From positions 4,154,001 through 4,218,000 of the forward strand of contig OY744465.1 of the NCBI GenBank assembly GCA_963556145.1: a stretch of 64,000 nt of DNA. Reading direction: 5' to 3'. Below the pieces are notes generated by a model. The model saw only the letters and a program-made list of their open reading frames with translations. It did not search any database and was not told the origin of the DNA. This document shows, in pieces, positions 25,203 through 36,649 of the stretch. Numbering within the stretch: the first letter of the stretch is position 1; every line of letters starts with the position of its first letter. This DNA comes from Hygrocybe punicea. Taxonomy: Eukaryota > Basidiomycota > Agaricomycetes > Agaricales > Hygrophoraceae. The translations under genes were made by a program, and so were the position numbers.

Positions 25203-25747
25203 TCCACACTGCCCACACAGGACTATTTTGCAGTCCACAAAATCTTATGTAAAATGATAAGTAGACTGTTATAATTTCAGAAAGATTTTGCATGGTTGCA
25301 AAATCTAAGGGAAGATTAAGGTATTGTAATATGCAAAATTGAATAGAAATATTGGATTTTCTTTGCATTTTGCAAACTTGAGAAGCCAGCCTAATTGTTT
25401 CATGTTGTATGAGATTTTGCAAGAATGTCTCAGAAAGGCAAAATCTAACCAAATTTTAAAATATTGGCTGATATCAATAATGCAACATTTATAATTTTAG
25501 TCAGATTGTGCTTTTTTTGAGACATTCTTACAAAATCTCATACAAAAAGAAACAATTAGGCTGGCTTTTCAAGTTTGCAAAATGCAAATGAAAAATAATA
25601 TTCCTATTAAATTTTGCATATTGTAATACCTTGAGTTTCCTTGAGATTTTGCAACCATGCAAAATCTTTTTGAAATTATCACAGTTTACTTATCATTTTA
25701 CATAAGATTCTGCAGTCTGCAAAATAGTCCTGTGCAAGCAGTGCCAG
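25203..25747. repeat. Long near-palindromic hairpin, arms about 245 bp
   Basis: The left arm (25203-25449) and right arm (25502-25747) are reverse complements with roughly 85-90% identity by eye and only small gaps. They are separated by a loop of about 50 bp. Both arms are rich in the word GCAAAATC and its complement. Example pairs are cacaggactattttgcag and ctgcaaaatagtcctgtg. No coding content is seen. This is a foldback element or a transcribed hairpin. Confidence 0.8.
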
Positions 25748-28049
25748 TTCTGTTGGATTCTAATGAGCCACTCTACATTGAGTGTAAGTTATACGTAGCT
25801 TACCAATCTGTTTGTACTTATTTGTTCCAAAGCACACATAGCTTGGGATTAGAGAGTTGACAGTCTCTAGTATTGACTGTTGCCTCTATCCCATTCCTAC
25901 ATGAGTTCAGGCCTTACCTGCAACAGAGCCTCACCTCACCTTTGACACCTGACTGTGTCCCACCACCTCAGCACTTCATAACTGTTGAAATATTGAGCTC
26001 AGCTTCATTACCATATGTAATGTACATATTATAGTCGGTAGCTAGTTTTTTCATTGTGCATTTGCAATGGAATCCATATCAAAAGGAACCTGGCTGAAGC
26101 TCATTAGCACTGTGAGTTGTCAATTTTCTAACAATAACCACATTTCTCAACCTTGTTCACCCTTGTTCAATCCCCAAGACCTTTAATGAAGACCACAGAC
26201 CTGTCCTCTTGCTGCCATTGACCTAGAAACATCCCCCAACAATCATTTTGACCTCATTTTTGACCCCTTCACCTTCCATCTCAGCCCATGCCCAGAATTT
26301 GACCCTATGGCCTATACTGTGACTTGAATTAGCCCCCTGAACCATCACCTTTGCCCCCAGCATCTGCTCCCCCTTTGACTTCAACATATGGCATTTGCCG
26401 AGTAAATGACATGGGTAAATTTTCATGACCTGTATCCATACCTGCTAATAATCCATACACACAGTGCAGGTCCAGTAATTCTGTGGGTTTATCCAGGGGT
26501 CATCACCTATAACACATGCACAATATAAATATATTAAAGTTTGTTGTTGGTACTGTCATGGTAGCAATTGCCATTGTCACCATTGTCATTGTCATTGTCA
26601 TTGTCATTGTCATTGTAGTGGTGGTGGTGGCCATTGATGTGTAACCTCATGGATAGTGTCAAATGAAATAAAAGGAACTGAAAACATATGTGGGGGACTC
26701 CCAGCCACCCATTTTGTTGACATCAGGTGCTCCATTGTCCTGGTTTGGCATATGTTGGGGTGTTGTTAGTAGTGACATGGTGGTTTGGGTGATTTTGGAA
26801 GTCAATTAAGTGGCTGACCGTTTGTGGTTCAAAAACCATTTTGGCCTGCAGCCAAGTTCTGAAACCATATGTACACCAAACCATTGGGTCTCCACCAGCA
26901 ATTCCTGAACAGAAACTGAGATGAGTGGTTTCAGTTCAGTCTACACTGAGTTTGGGTCAGTCTGAGACTGAACTTCCCCAACACTAATACCCATATCTGG
27001 GAAGGTTGTGGATGTGGCATCCCAATTGGGACCCATGGGTTATCCATGTCAGGCCTTATCAGTTTATCAGATTGCAATCAGAAGGGGAGCGCATGGCATC
27101 AAAAGTACCTCCAATCCATGATTGTGCCACATTAACTCAGCAGCTTCTCAGGGAATCATAGAACAAGCTGTTATGGTAATTATTAAATCAATAATAAATG
27201 AGCAATATTATATAATGCACACTAATGTGCTTTTTAGGTTCTTGTGTAATGTGACAAAGATGTGACCTCAGCTGAATATGGGAATCAAATAAGAATTACA
27301 TAATACACACTATACACTGACTTCCATTTTTGGCACTTAATGTGATATCTATTGTGACTTACACTATATATGGCAACACATGCACATTGATGCACACTGA
27401 TGTGCACTGATGCAAACTAATATGATAAGAACAATATTTTTCAGTGACATATGCTATAGACAAATGCTGCTCTGCCACTTCCCTCCTCTCTTGACTGCAG
27501 CAGGAAACAACAGAGTTGAACATCTTGTTAAGGCAGCTGTATTGTTCTGGAAAAAGGCTAGAATGTTTGATAGCCATCAATATGAGATCAGAGCGAGTAG
27601 TATGCATTACATTTATTCCATTTCTGTGATAATGCCATCCTCCAGGCATAGCTAGTTATAAGATAAAGGTAAAAATGAAAAGTATACCTGAAAACCAGCA
27701 CACTTGACTCCACCTGCACCTGACATGCAAATCAATCCAGCTAGCTACCAATAAATTCTTCACAATGGTGGCCACAAAAATCAGACTCGAGGAGGAAACC
27801 ATTGACCAATGTCTGGAGTGAGATATATAGGAGGGGAATAGAAAATTCCAACAATGCCCTATTATCATCCTGCAATGCCCTACCATCCTCCATGATTCTG
27901 ACTAACTCCCCTGCATCTCCTGCATCCTTCTTTCAATCTCATCAAGCCAACTAGTAACAATACAGAGGCTCTGATATGTGAACAATTGTTATGGATTGCT
28001 GTCTTATTGTGGACTCCAGCAACAATGAACCAAATGAGGATGAATAGCA
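25748..28049. other. Gene-free AT-rich repeat relics
   Basis: No gene can be supported across this 2.3 kb. The stretch near 26960-26990 ends in ccccaacacta, which resembles one terminal repeat of the hAT-like elements found further right, but no matching start is seen. A CATTGT microsatellite lies near 26572-26616. Confidence 0.45.
26572..26616. repeat. CATTGT microsatellite
   Basis: A run of the hexamer CATTGT, interrupted once near its start (cattgtcac), extends over about 45 bp and is followed by a short GTG run. Confidence 0.85.
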
Positions 28050-28466
28050 GTATGATGGTGAGTGGGTGTAAACTCGGAATAGGACTGTACAGAAAAGGGA
28101 TGATCAGCTAAGAAGTGATCATAGGAGTTCAAGGTTTCCTATAGAATTGTCTTAATTAATCCTACCTAGATCTGGGGGTTCTGGAACAGAGGGGAAATGT
28201 AGGGGAAGGACAAAGAGTGTAGAACTGAAGTGTGGTGATAATCTGTGTGTCTTCTCTATATATGATTTTGTAGTGTAAAAGTACAACTTTTATACTACTG
28301 GTTGAATCCTGTGCTGTAGTAACTATGTACTACAAGCGAAAGCTGTATATGATAGGAGAGGGAGTGGAGAGTGAGACAGGAGTAGGGTGCTATGTAACTA
28401 AGAGATGGGAACTGAAGAAATAGGATGTACAAATACTAATTCTAGGTCATTAGGAACATTGCATGG
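28050..28466 (-). repeat. Degenerate LTR copy A, antisense orientation
   Basis: When reverse complemented, this segment aligns with the 3' two-thirds of the 580-bp LTRs at 44.7 and 49.0 kb. Shared marks are the tgatcagctaagaagtgatc block, the ttttatactact segment and gatcctgtgctgtagtaac. It is more diverged than copy B and lies head-to-tail with it. Confidence 0.75.
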
Positions 28467-28916
28467 TGTGACAGGGAGTTCTGTTGTAGACCCGGAATGG
28501 GAATCTATGAAAGTGGTGATCAGCTAGAAAGTGATCAGAGGAATTTAGTTTCTTTTAGAAAGGTCTAGTCAATCCAACCCAAATCCAGGGGTTCTGGAAT
28601 CAGAGGGAGAATGTGGGGGAAAGGACGAAGGCAAGTATAAATGAGATGGGATGATAAGAGGATTCTATATGGGACTCTGGGTATCGGTATTTTCTATATT
28701 GTTTGTAGTATAAATGTGCTACTTTTATACTACTACGAGGGATCCTGTGCTGTAGTAACCATGTACTACAAGCGAAGGCTGTAAATGATGGGGGTGGAGT
28801 GGAGTGGAGGTTAGGTGGAGTGGTGCTATGTACAAGGAGATGGGAAACGAAGATACATGATATATGACTATTAACATACTGATTCCGGGTCGTTAGGGAC
28901 ATTGCATTGTGTCACA
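28467..28916 (-). repeat. Solo LTR copy B, antisense orientation
   Basis: A 450-bp unit starts tgtgacag and ends gtgtcaca, so it has TG...CA ends. It is related to the 580-bp LTR of the element at 44.7-49.5 kb (ctgattccgggtcgttag, gatcctgtgctgtagtaac). It directly abuts copy A with no internal region between them. This suggests unequal recombination or a shorter subfamily of the same LTR. Confidence 0.75.
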
Positions 28917-29082
28917 CCTTACAGCATATCTTTTCCACAAGACATGGCTCAGCCGAGAGGGACAATTCCCACTCCGAGTGGGCCAGCCAATCTCGGCCGA
29001 CCAATATCTTTCTCCAGGGGAGATGGCTTGGCTGAGGGGTCTATGTTCTGAGGGACATGAGTTGGCCGAAGCAGGAGGATAT

Positions 29083-29655
29083 ATTGGCCAACCGGTCTGG
29101 ATATTTTGGCTGGCCATGGGAGATGGATTGGCCGACCGGTCTGGGTATCTTGGCAGGCCATGGAACATGGATTGGCTGACAGCCCAGGGTAATTTGGCTG
29201 GCCATGAAAGGTGGATTGGCTGACGTGTCTGGGTATTTCAGCTGGCCATGGAACATGGATTGGCCGATGGGTCTGGGTATGTCGGCTGGCCATGAAAGGT
29301 GGATTGGCCGACCACACTGGGTATTTCAGTTGGCCATGGAACATGGATTGGCCGATGGGTCTGGGTATTTCAGCTGGCCATGGAACATGGATTGGCCAAC
29401 AGGTCTGGGTATTTTGGTTGGCCATGGAACATGGATTGGCCGATGGGTCTGGGTATTTTGGTTGTCCATGGAACATGGATTGGCTGACGGGTCTGGGTAT
29501 GTCGGCTGGCCATGAAAGGTGGATTGGCCGACAGGTCTGGGTATTTTGGCTGGCCATGGAACATGGATTGGCCGATGGGTCTGGGTATGTCGGCTGGCCA
29601 TGAAAGGTGGATTGGCCGACAGGTCTGGGTATTTCGGTTGGCCATGGATTGGCCA
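29083..29655 (+). repeat. 44-bp minisatellite array, left copy (about 13 units)
   Basis: Tandem units of 44 bp contain the core ggccatggaacatggattgg followed by ccgatgggtctgggtatt. Two alternating subtypes differ in aacatgg versus aaaggtgg. Degenerate units extend left to about 28940. The same unit recurs in reverse orientation at 57.76-58.19 kb. It immediately follows the 3' end of the KDZ transposase gene. Confidence 0.92.
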
Positions 29656-30381
29656 ATCCTGGTTAGTATACCATCAGCCATGGGACATGGGTTGGAAAAT
29701 ACCATATATTGGCTTGCTGGTCATTCTTGGCAGATGGTTATGGTCCAGTTGGTTAAAAATATATTACTTTCTTCTGTTGAACTATATCTTCTCTAATAAT
29801 ATGTATTACTCCATCTTGTTGGAAAAGGCAGTTTCTGCTTGTGCTATCATATTCCTCCACATTACCATTTGTTTTTCCGCATAACAGATGTGCCCCCTCA
29901 GTCCCAGACCAACTTTGTCACGACGTGCTTCCCATTGCACCTTCTGGTGTTGCAGCCAACGAATCATGTTACCCATTTCTGACTTGACGCTTTGCAATTC
30001 TTCAGACCACCGATCATATCTGGCCTTGCCACGGAGCCAGTTTACACGATACACTGTATAGCAGTAAGATCTTCCATGAATTGCTGTAGCAGAACCATTC
30101 ACCTTCTTGCATCCAATCGTTGTCACCAGTATTATTCCTTTCTTTCCTCCGCCAGATCCAGGGCAGCTTGTGACTCCTCTGGCCCACTCTATTCTCCTCA
30201 AGCACATCACCACTCATCTTGATATCCTCCTGCCTCAGCACATTGAAACGATCCAAAATGTCTGCATTTTCCCCTAGATTGACCAATGCTCGACGAGCCT
30301 GCCTGTAGCTGGTGGCATATTTACCAACTTTTTGCTGGATGGCATGTATGTCGTCCCATGCTCAAGTCTTCTTCTTCTGGC

Positions 30382-30776
30382 TAGTGTTGCCGAAGTTCAG
30401 TTCGGTCCGGTTCCGACCCTTTTTGGCGGAACCGCGAACTGAACTTCGGGTCCGGTTTGGCGCATGGCCAAACCCGGACCCAGACGGCGTCGAACCGTCT
30501 TTTCGCGTTCGGTCTGGGTTCAGACGCGGTCTGAAACCCAGACCGAGGTGGGCTCACCCCGTCCGTTCTCCTCGTGAATGGCAGGCGCGTATCAATAGAT
30601 ACAGCGCTGCACTTCGCGAGGTAGATGGGTGCGGGGGAGCCCTCCGGTGTCCCCAAGGGATGTGGAGGGACGGGGGGTCTTGTCCCATGGTCCCTGCGTG
30701 GCATTGCCAGCGCTGCTGCTGCCAACCGTTGTCCTCGTCGGGGCGGTGGTATGGTTGTGGTGGTGTTGCTGCCACG

Positions 30777-30808
<32 letters not shown>

Positions 30809-31579
30809 TGCTGTTGCTGCTGATACTGCTGCTGCCGTCGTTGCTGCCGTCATTGCTGCCGTCGTTGCTGCCGTCATTGCTGCCGTCGTTGCTGCCGTCA
30901 TTGCTGCCGTCGTTGCTGCCGCTGCCAGCGCTGCTCCTGCTGCCGTCGCCGTTGCTGCTGCCACTGCTGCCGCTGCTGTCGTGGCCGTTGCTGCTGCCGC
31001 TGCTGTTGCCGTTGCCGTTGCTGTTGCCACTGCTGCTGCTGCTGGCCGTCGTGGTTGTCGTTGCCGTTGTTGTTGCCGCCGCTGGTGGTGGTGGTGGTGG
31101 TGGTGTTGCAGCTGTCGCGCGTCCGTTGGCATTGGGTTGGCGTTGGGTGGTCATCTCGCGGCCGTGGGTGTGGTCACACTGCGGTCGCGGTCGAGCTTCC
31201 TGTAGCAGGCAACATTAGTAAAGTTCAGGAAAGTAAAATACATACCTGTGTTCATGAACGCGACATTGTGTCACGTTCATTGGCCTTGCGTTGTTGCGTG
31301 TTGGTGAAGAAAGCTACCTGTAACGGTCACATGATACCGTTTAACACGAAAAAGTAAGTAAAGGAATGCGAAAAATAAATGAAATAAATACCTTAAAAAT
31401 ATCCGCGTTTGCGGTTTGGACGTGGTTTGGAGCTGTTCAGGAAATCCGGCAGGCCTCGAAACCCGGAACTGAACCCGCGGTCCGGTTCAGCATTTGGCTG
31501 AACTTAGACTGAACCTAGGGTTCGGTTCGGGGTTTGAACCGGGTTCGGCTAGGTTCGGAACCGAACTACGGCAACACTA
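30382..31579 (+). mobile_element. Non-autonomous hAT-like element 1 with 8-bp TSD
   Basis: The element is 1,198 bp long, starts tagtgttgccgaagttc and ends gaactacggcaacacta. It is flanked on both sides by the identical 8-mer CTTCTGGC (30374-30381 and 31580-31587). TAGNG-type ends and an 8-bp duplication are hAT hallmarks. The interior is GC-rich and dominated by CTG/GCC trinucleotide and 24-bp repeats (30770-31080). It has no transposase. It sits inside the KDZ transposase gene. Confidence 0.88.
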
Positions 31580-32212
31580 CTTCTGGCTGTTTGCTCCACG
31601 AACAGAGGTTTGAAAGATTACCATTTTCTCACCCAGTGTCATCCTCAAGTTTTCCAAACAATCGTTTGCTTGGCCCACCCTGAGTTCCACCTCCTGAGCC
31701 ACCAAATTTTCCAAACCCAGCCGAGCACATTCCTCCACTCCTAAGGTTGATGGCATTGTGAGTCGGCAATTTTCTGGCCATTCTGCAACATGGTCATCAT
31801 CTTCTTCGTCTACCCCACCCTCCTCATCCACATCCACAATCCAGTCATCAGCAGTGGGATCATAATTGACCAGATTACACTCATCCACATCTTCACCAAG
31901 TATTCCTTGTATTTTTCTGTGGAACGAGTCGATCCGAGACTGCAGTCTATTTCGCCGATCCTCCAGATTTGCCTTGTCTGTGAAACTGCCCGTTTTTTGA
32001 ACAGCACGAGCCATTGTTTTCAGAGTATTCCTGTAGGGTAAACAAATGTCAAAAAGATGATCGATGAGAATGAGGATACATCCTACTGTGCTTGTTCTAT
32101 GTTTATTCCTTCATTTAAGATGGTCACCCGACCAGCCATTACATCTTTGGGATTCCCTGTCATCAGTCTCAACCTGATCTCAGCCTGCGATGGTGCTGGT
32201 GAAACATCACAT

Positions 32213-34134
32213 CAGGAAAAACACTTTGGCTCTCACGTTATCCTGGGAATGTTGCATTTTCCCAGGGTGTCACAGGAGTGTCTGAGAGTGTCTGAGAGTG
32301 TCTGAGAGTGCTGCAGACTACCTCAGAGTCCCATAGAATCCCATAGAGTTTACATGTTAGAGAATACGTTCTGAACACTGCACCTGTACCCACAGTACTA
32401 GTGTTGCCGAAGTTCAATTTGGTCCGGTTCCGCCTTTTTGGCGGAACCGTTAACTGAACTTCGGGTCCGGTTTGGCGCAGGGCCAAACCCAGACCCAGAC
32501 GGCATCGAACCATCTCTCCGCATTCAGTCTGGGTTCAGACACATCTGAACCCAGGACCGAGGTGGGCTCACCCCCTCATAGCTCTGTTCTCCTCACGAAT
32601 GGCAGGCACGTATCAATTGATACGGCGCTGCACTTCGCGAGGTAGTTGGGCTGCGGGGGAGCCGTCCAGCGCTGCTGCTGCTGCTGCTGCCATTGCCGTT
32701 GCCACTGTCGCTGTTGCTGCCGCTGCCATGGCCGTGGCCGTTGCTGCCGTGGCCGTTGCTGCTGCAACTGCTGCTGCTGCTGCCGCCATCGCTGCTGCTG
32801 CTGCTGCCGGCGCTGCTGCTGGCCGTTGCCGTTGCCATTGCCGTTGCCGTTGCCGTTGCTGTTGCCATTGCTGTTGCCGTTGCCGTTGCCGCTGCTGGTG
32901 GTGATGGTGGTGGTGATGTTGCAGCTGTCCACGGCATGGGTGGTGTTGCTGCCACGGCTGCTGCCAGCATTGCTGCTGTTGCCGGCGTTGCTGCTGTTGC
33001 CGGTGTTGCTGCTGTTGCCGGTGTGCTATTTCCGGCGCTGCTGCTGTTGGCGCTGCTGCTGGCCGTTGCCGTCATCATTGTTGCCGTTGCCGTTGCCATT
33101 GCTGGTGGTGGTGGTGGTGGTGGTGGGGTTGCGGCTGTCCCGTGTCCGTTGCCATTGCGTTGGCGTTGGATTGCGTTGGCGTTGGCGTGGGCTCGCGATG
33201 TGGTCGCGGTCAAGTTTCCTGTAACAGATAGTAAAGTTAAGATAAATGATGAGACTTACCACAGTGTGTCCATAAACGCGACATGATGTTGCATTCATTG
33301 GCCTTGCATTGTTGTTGTTGGTGAAGAAACCTCGAATCGTGTAATGATCACATGATACGCGATTTCAGACATGAAAATATATATTTTAGTATCTACATAG
33401 CTAAATAGAGATTGTGGTTTGCAGTTTGAACTGGGGTTGGATCAGTTCCATTTGGCATTACTAACCTGGGGACTCTGACCCTTTGAAAACTGTTTCCTAA
33501 AAAGTTGTCAATTTTATGGCAATAAAATGATTGCCTTTTTTGGACACCTGACCGCTACATTGGCAATGTTTGGCATGCATTTCTATCAAACACAGACAAA
33601 TGGTCCGTGCACATCTTCAAACACTATATAACTCACATGCTTTGCTTACTCTCCAGCTCACTTAACTTAACGGTGCTTTGTAAGTCAACCAGCTGTATTG
33701 TCATTGATACTTAATTAATAATAATTTCAGGATAAAGTATTATTTAATAATTGATAGTTAATATTTATTTATATATTAAATACAACTGAAATTACAATTA
33801 GAATTATATTATTCACATTTTTAATGTTACTCAGCATTTTGAACTTCTTCTGACTTTGTGAATGAACATCTCAATTACGGATAACAGAAGCATGCACTAC
33901 AGAACAGCATTATTTCAATAACATATACTTCCGAGAGCTCTCAAGACTTCTTTGTGATGGTCTGAGGACCTTCCTCAGAGTGTCTCAGAGTGTCCCAGAG
34001 TGCTCTCAGTGCAGAATAGTCAGCCACTGTGCTTTCAGACCATCCCAGGTCACTCTGAGAGCTCTGGTGCTCTGAGCACTCTGAGACACTCTGAGACACT
34101 CTGAGAGTGTCTCAGAGCTATAGTGTTTTTCCTG
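32213..34134. mobile_element. TIR element containing a nested insertion
   Basis: Both ends read caggaaaaacact inward, with similarity extending about 22 bp. Subterminal arrays of the gtgtctgagagtgtctgag type occur just inside each end, as expected for transposase-binding sites. I see no convincing target duplication (catcacat on the left, atggcatt on the right). The hAT-like element at 32399-33463 lies within it. It interrupts the KDZ gene between its central and C-terminal parts. Confidence 0.7.
32399..33463 (+). mobile_element. Non-autonomous hAT-like element 2 (same family as element 1)
   Basis: It starts tagtgttgccgaagttcaat and shares with element 1 the first 250 bp, the CTG/GCC-rich core, and the tail region near 33260-33360. 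The right end is decayed (ggcattacta). No clean 8-bp duplication remains. It is therefore older than element 1. Confidence 0.75.
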
Positions 34135-36649
34135 ATGGCATTACCATGACCAAAACACCAACACTTTACAAGACAAACCTTTCTCCATTCTGACGTCGAA
34201 TACCCTCAAGTAGTCACCATGGAAATCCATTGCCCTTCTTTCTTCTTCCTTCCACTCCGCCAGCACTTGCTCATCCACAGTTTCGGAAAGCTCCTCAAAG
34301 GCTGCCTTCATTTCCTGCATTCCATCTACTACTTTATCATATCATTTCAACAAAGACTGAACTGTGTGACAGCTATGGTGATGATATGTATTGATGACAT
34401 GCCTATGAATCACCTACCCATTCCTACCAACTTCTTCCAATTCGAATCCCTCATAAGGTCATCCAAGATCTCACGTCGTTGGGATTTTGACATGAAACGA
34501 ATAAAACTGGAAATCTTGTTGATGATAGCCTACAGTGTCTCCAAAATTTCACCATCCTGCTGACCAGCACCACGAACGAAGTTGAGACTGAATAGGGCAA
34601 AACACTTGGCAACATGTGCACCAAGATGAAACTTGCCCACAGCCCCAATGATCTCAAGCACCTCAGGGAGAGTGAGGTGGTCAGAATCGGAAACCCTTTT
34701 AGCAAAATTGATCAGCCAACTGCAGGCAATATCATATTCCACCAGTGCTTGGGTGATACCACTGTGGCACAGCCTATTGAGAGCGTTGCATATCGAATAA
34801 TCAACGTTCATGTGTCTGGTGCAGGCTCTTTAATAAATTTGTCACGATTCATAGCTCAAAATACATGACTAACCATTCACCCTTCTGGAAGTCGACGACA
34901 CTGTGGGGTACAAAGCAACCATGCTTGGCACATGCACATGCACCGATGCCAGTAGCGTATAAGTTATGACGATTGGCGTTTGCTTGGTTGACGGCCTTGT
35001 GATTGGAGCACTGTGACCTCTGATACATGATCATTGATTTAGCATTCACGAAATTCACAATTCGATAAATACCTCTTTGGACTCCAGGGAAGCTGCCAGA
35101 TGAGCACGATAAGGTGCATCCTCAACCATATAGCCTTGTCCATCGATAAGCCCAACGTCGTCATCAGGCTTCCGCATGTTAATCTGCTCAGCTTTGAAAT
35201 TGCCATCGACAACGATGCTGGGCCTGTAAAGCCACCTGTTTCCCTGTTTGGTGTGGAACTACATGAAAGCTGATCAGAATGACCCACTGATGCGGTCTAT
35301 CCATCCAGTTCTGCGGAAGATTTATCCCTGGCTGGGGACATGCAGGGCAAAACAATGCCAGATCGCCATTACCAGGCTCCCTCTCAGTGTCATGCCCAAA
35401 GCCGAATCGTTTCTTGAGGTGCAAGTATCGCCACTGTCTTGACACCCTCATTAGCTCACGATAATGATCCTGAACACCATAACTCAGTACTTCGTTCTGT
35501 ATGCACAATGTAACAAAACAACTAGTATATCACGAACCGGCAATGTATCTGGAAATACATTGCAAGACAGTCTCCTTAACTTGTTATAAAAGTTGTTTGC
35601 AGACGTTTTGCACTCCATCAAATCAATGTAGAAATGATCCAGGAGCTGGAAAGTGAATGCTGATGATGGCCGTTTTGCTGTTGCAGGATACAAATGCATT
35701 CGAAGTAGTTGAATATCTCGAGTGGGGGCATCTGGGCAGGAGCACCATCAGATTTGACGTCGGTAAATTCCATTCGTATGAGTGACAGTTATGATATCTT
35801 CCTCGGCGTGAACTGCCAAAGCCGGATCCAAATCGTCCTCCTCACCACCACCTGACATAAGAACATCATGCAGATATGTATCTTCGACAGATGGCTGGGG
35901 GCCATCTTGTCTGTATGATGGACAATCGCCTCCACCATGGCCAAGACGCATGACCAGGCCAATCGTATTAAGGTCATGTTTCAGGAAACATCTGCCGTTC
36001 CATATCTCAATTCTGTGGAATGGATTATGAATGTGTGTCTGCAAACAACAATGCTGGCAGAACGAAGGGCAACCATAGCAATCAGGGCAACGAATGGAGA
36101 TATCGGCCATCAGACATGACTGGCATGTAACATCGGAAGGGGGGGCCTCAGATGATAAGAGTTCGGAGAGGTATTGCTTGTGAATCGCTTTCCAGGCTTC
36201 CATTTCATCATTCTGTGTCTAATTGACATGCAATCAAAATCAAGTCGTACAGATAATAGTTGTGTCAACCTTTCCATGCTTATTGCGATGTCTCCTTGTC
36301 TGAGGGTCCTCCTCTTCCACAAACGACGTTGAGGGCAAGGGAAGATCTTCACTCCTATGTGATTGTTTTACAGGACTTGGCGGACGAATAACTGGACAAG
36401 CCTTGACTGTCTTTCCACCTCATTTCTTTTCCACCACCATAAATTCAACCTCTCTGGCAAATTCCTTTTTTTTTCCCGACTGGGAAATGACTTTTGATTT
36501 CGGCATGGATGAACAATAGTTAGATGAATGTGGGAAAAGTGAGAAAATGACATGCCTTATAAAGACCAATACACGAGGCAAAACACATGGATAATAATAA
36601 AGATTATTACGTCGCTTGATATACAAATACATTTGAGGACAGGAAAATG

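Larger units (their letters stand above)
29806..36506 (-). pseudogene. KDZ (Kyakuja-Dileera-Zisupton) transposase with CxC2 cysteine cluster, disrupted
   Basis: The minus-strand gene runs from ATG 36506 (MPKSKVISQSG). The N-terminal region is basic. A CxC2 cluster follows near 36100: CQSCL, CPDCYGCPSFCQHCC, and THIHNPFHRIEIWNG, then LGHGGGDCP. The transposase core has the first catalytic Asp in VVDGNF (near 35205), TGIGACACAKHGCFVPHSVV, the second in EYDIACSW, KFHLGAHVAKCFALFSLNF, and the Glu in GAGQQDGEILETL. The RNase-H-like triad residues are all present. The next expected Trp codon is TAG at 34530-34532. The C-terminal coiled part is split by a TIR element at 32213-34134, with a hAT-like element nested in it, and by a hAT-like element at 30382-31579. 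KDZ enzymes move large DNA transposons in mushrooms. This copy looks inactive. Confidence 0.88.

Noticed and set aside
26740..26990. A further hAT-like element ending ccccaacacta
   Set aside because: Only one end is recognisable and no duplication or opposite terminus was found.
29204..29884. Open frames through the left minisatellite
   Set aside because: A 44-bp tandem repeat without stops explains them; no start context or homologous protein seen.
30381..31218. Long open frames encoding Leu-, Ala-, Ser- or Cys-rich runs on both strands
   Set aside because: They come from CTG/GCC repeats inside hAT-like elements 1 and 2; no domain and no splice logic.
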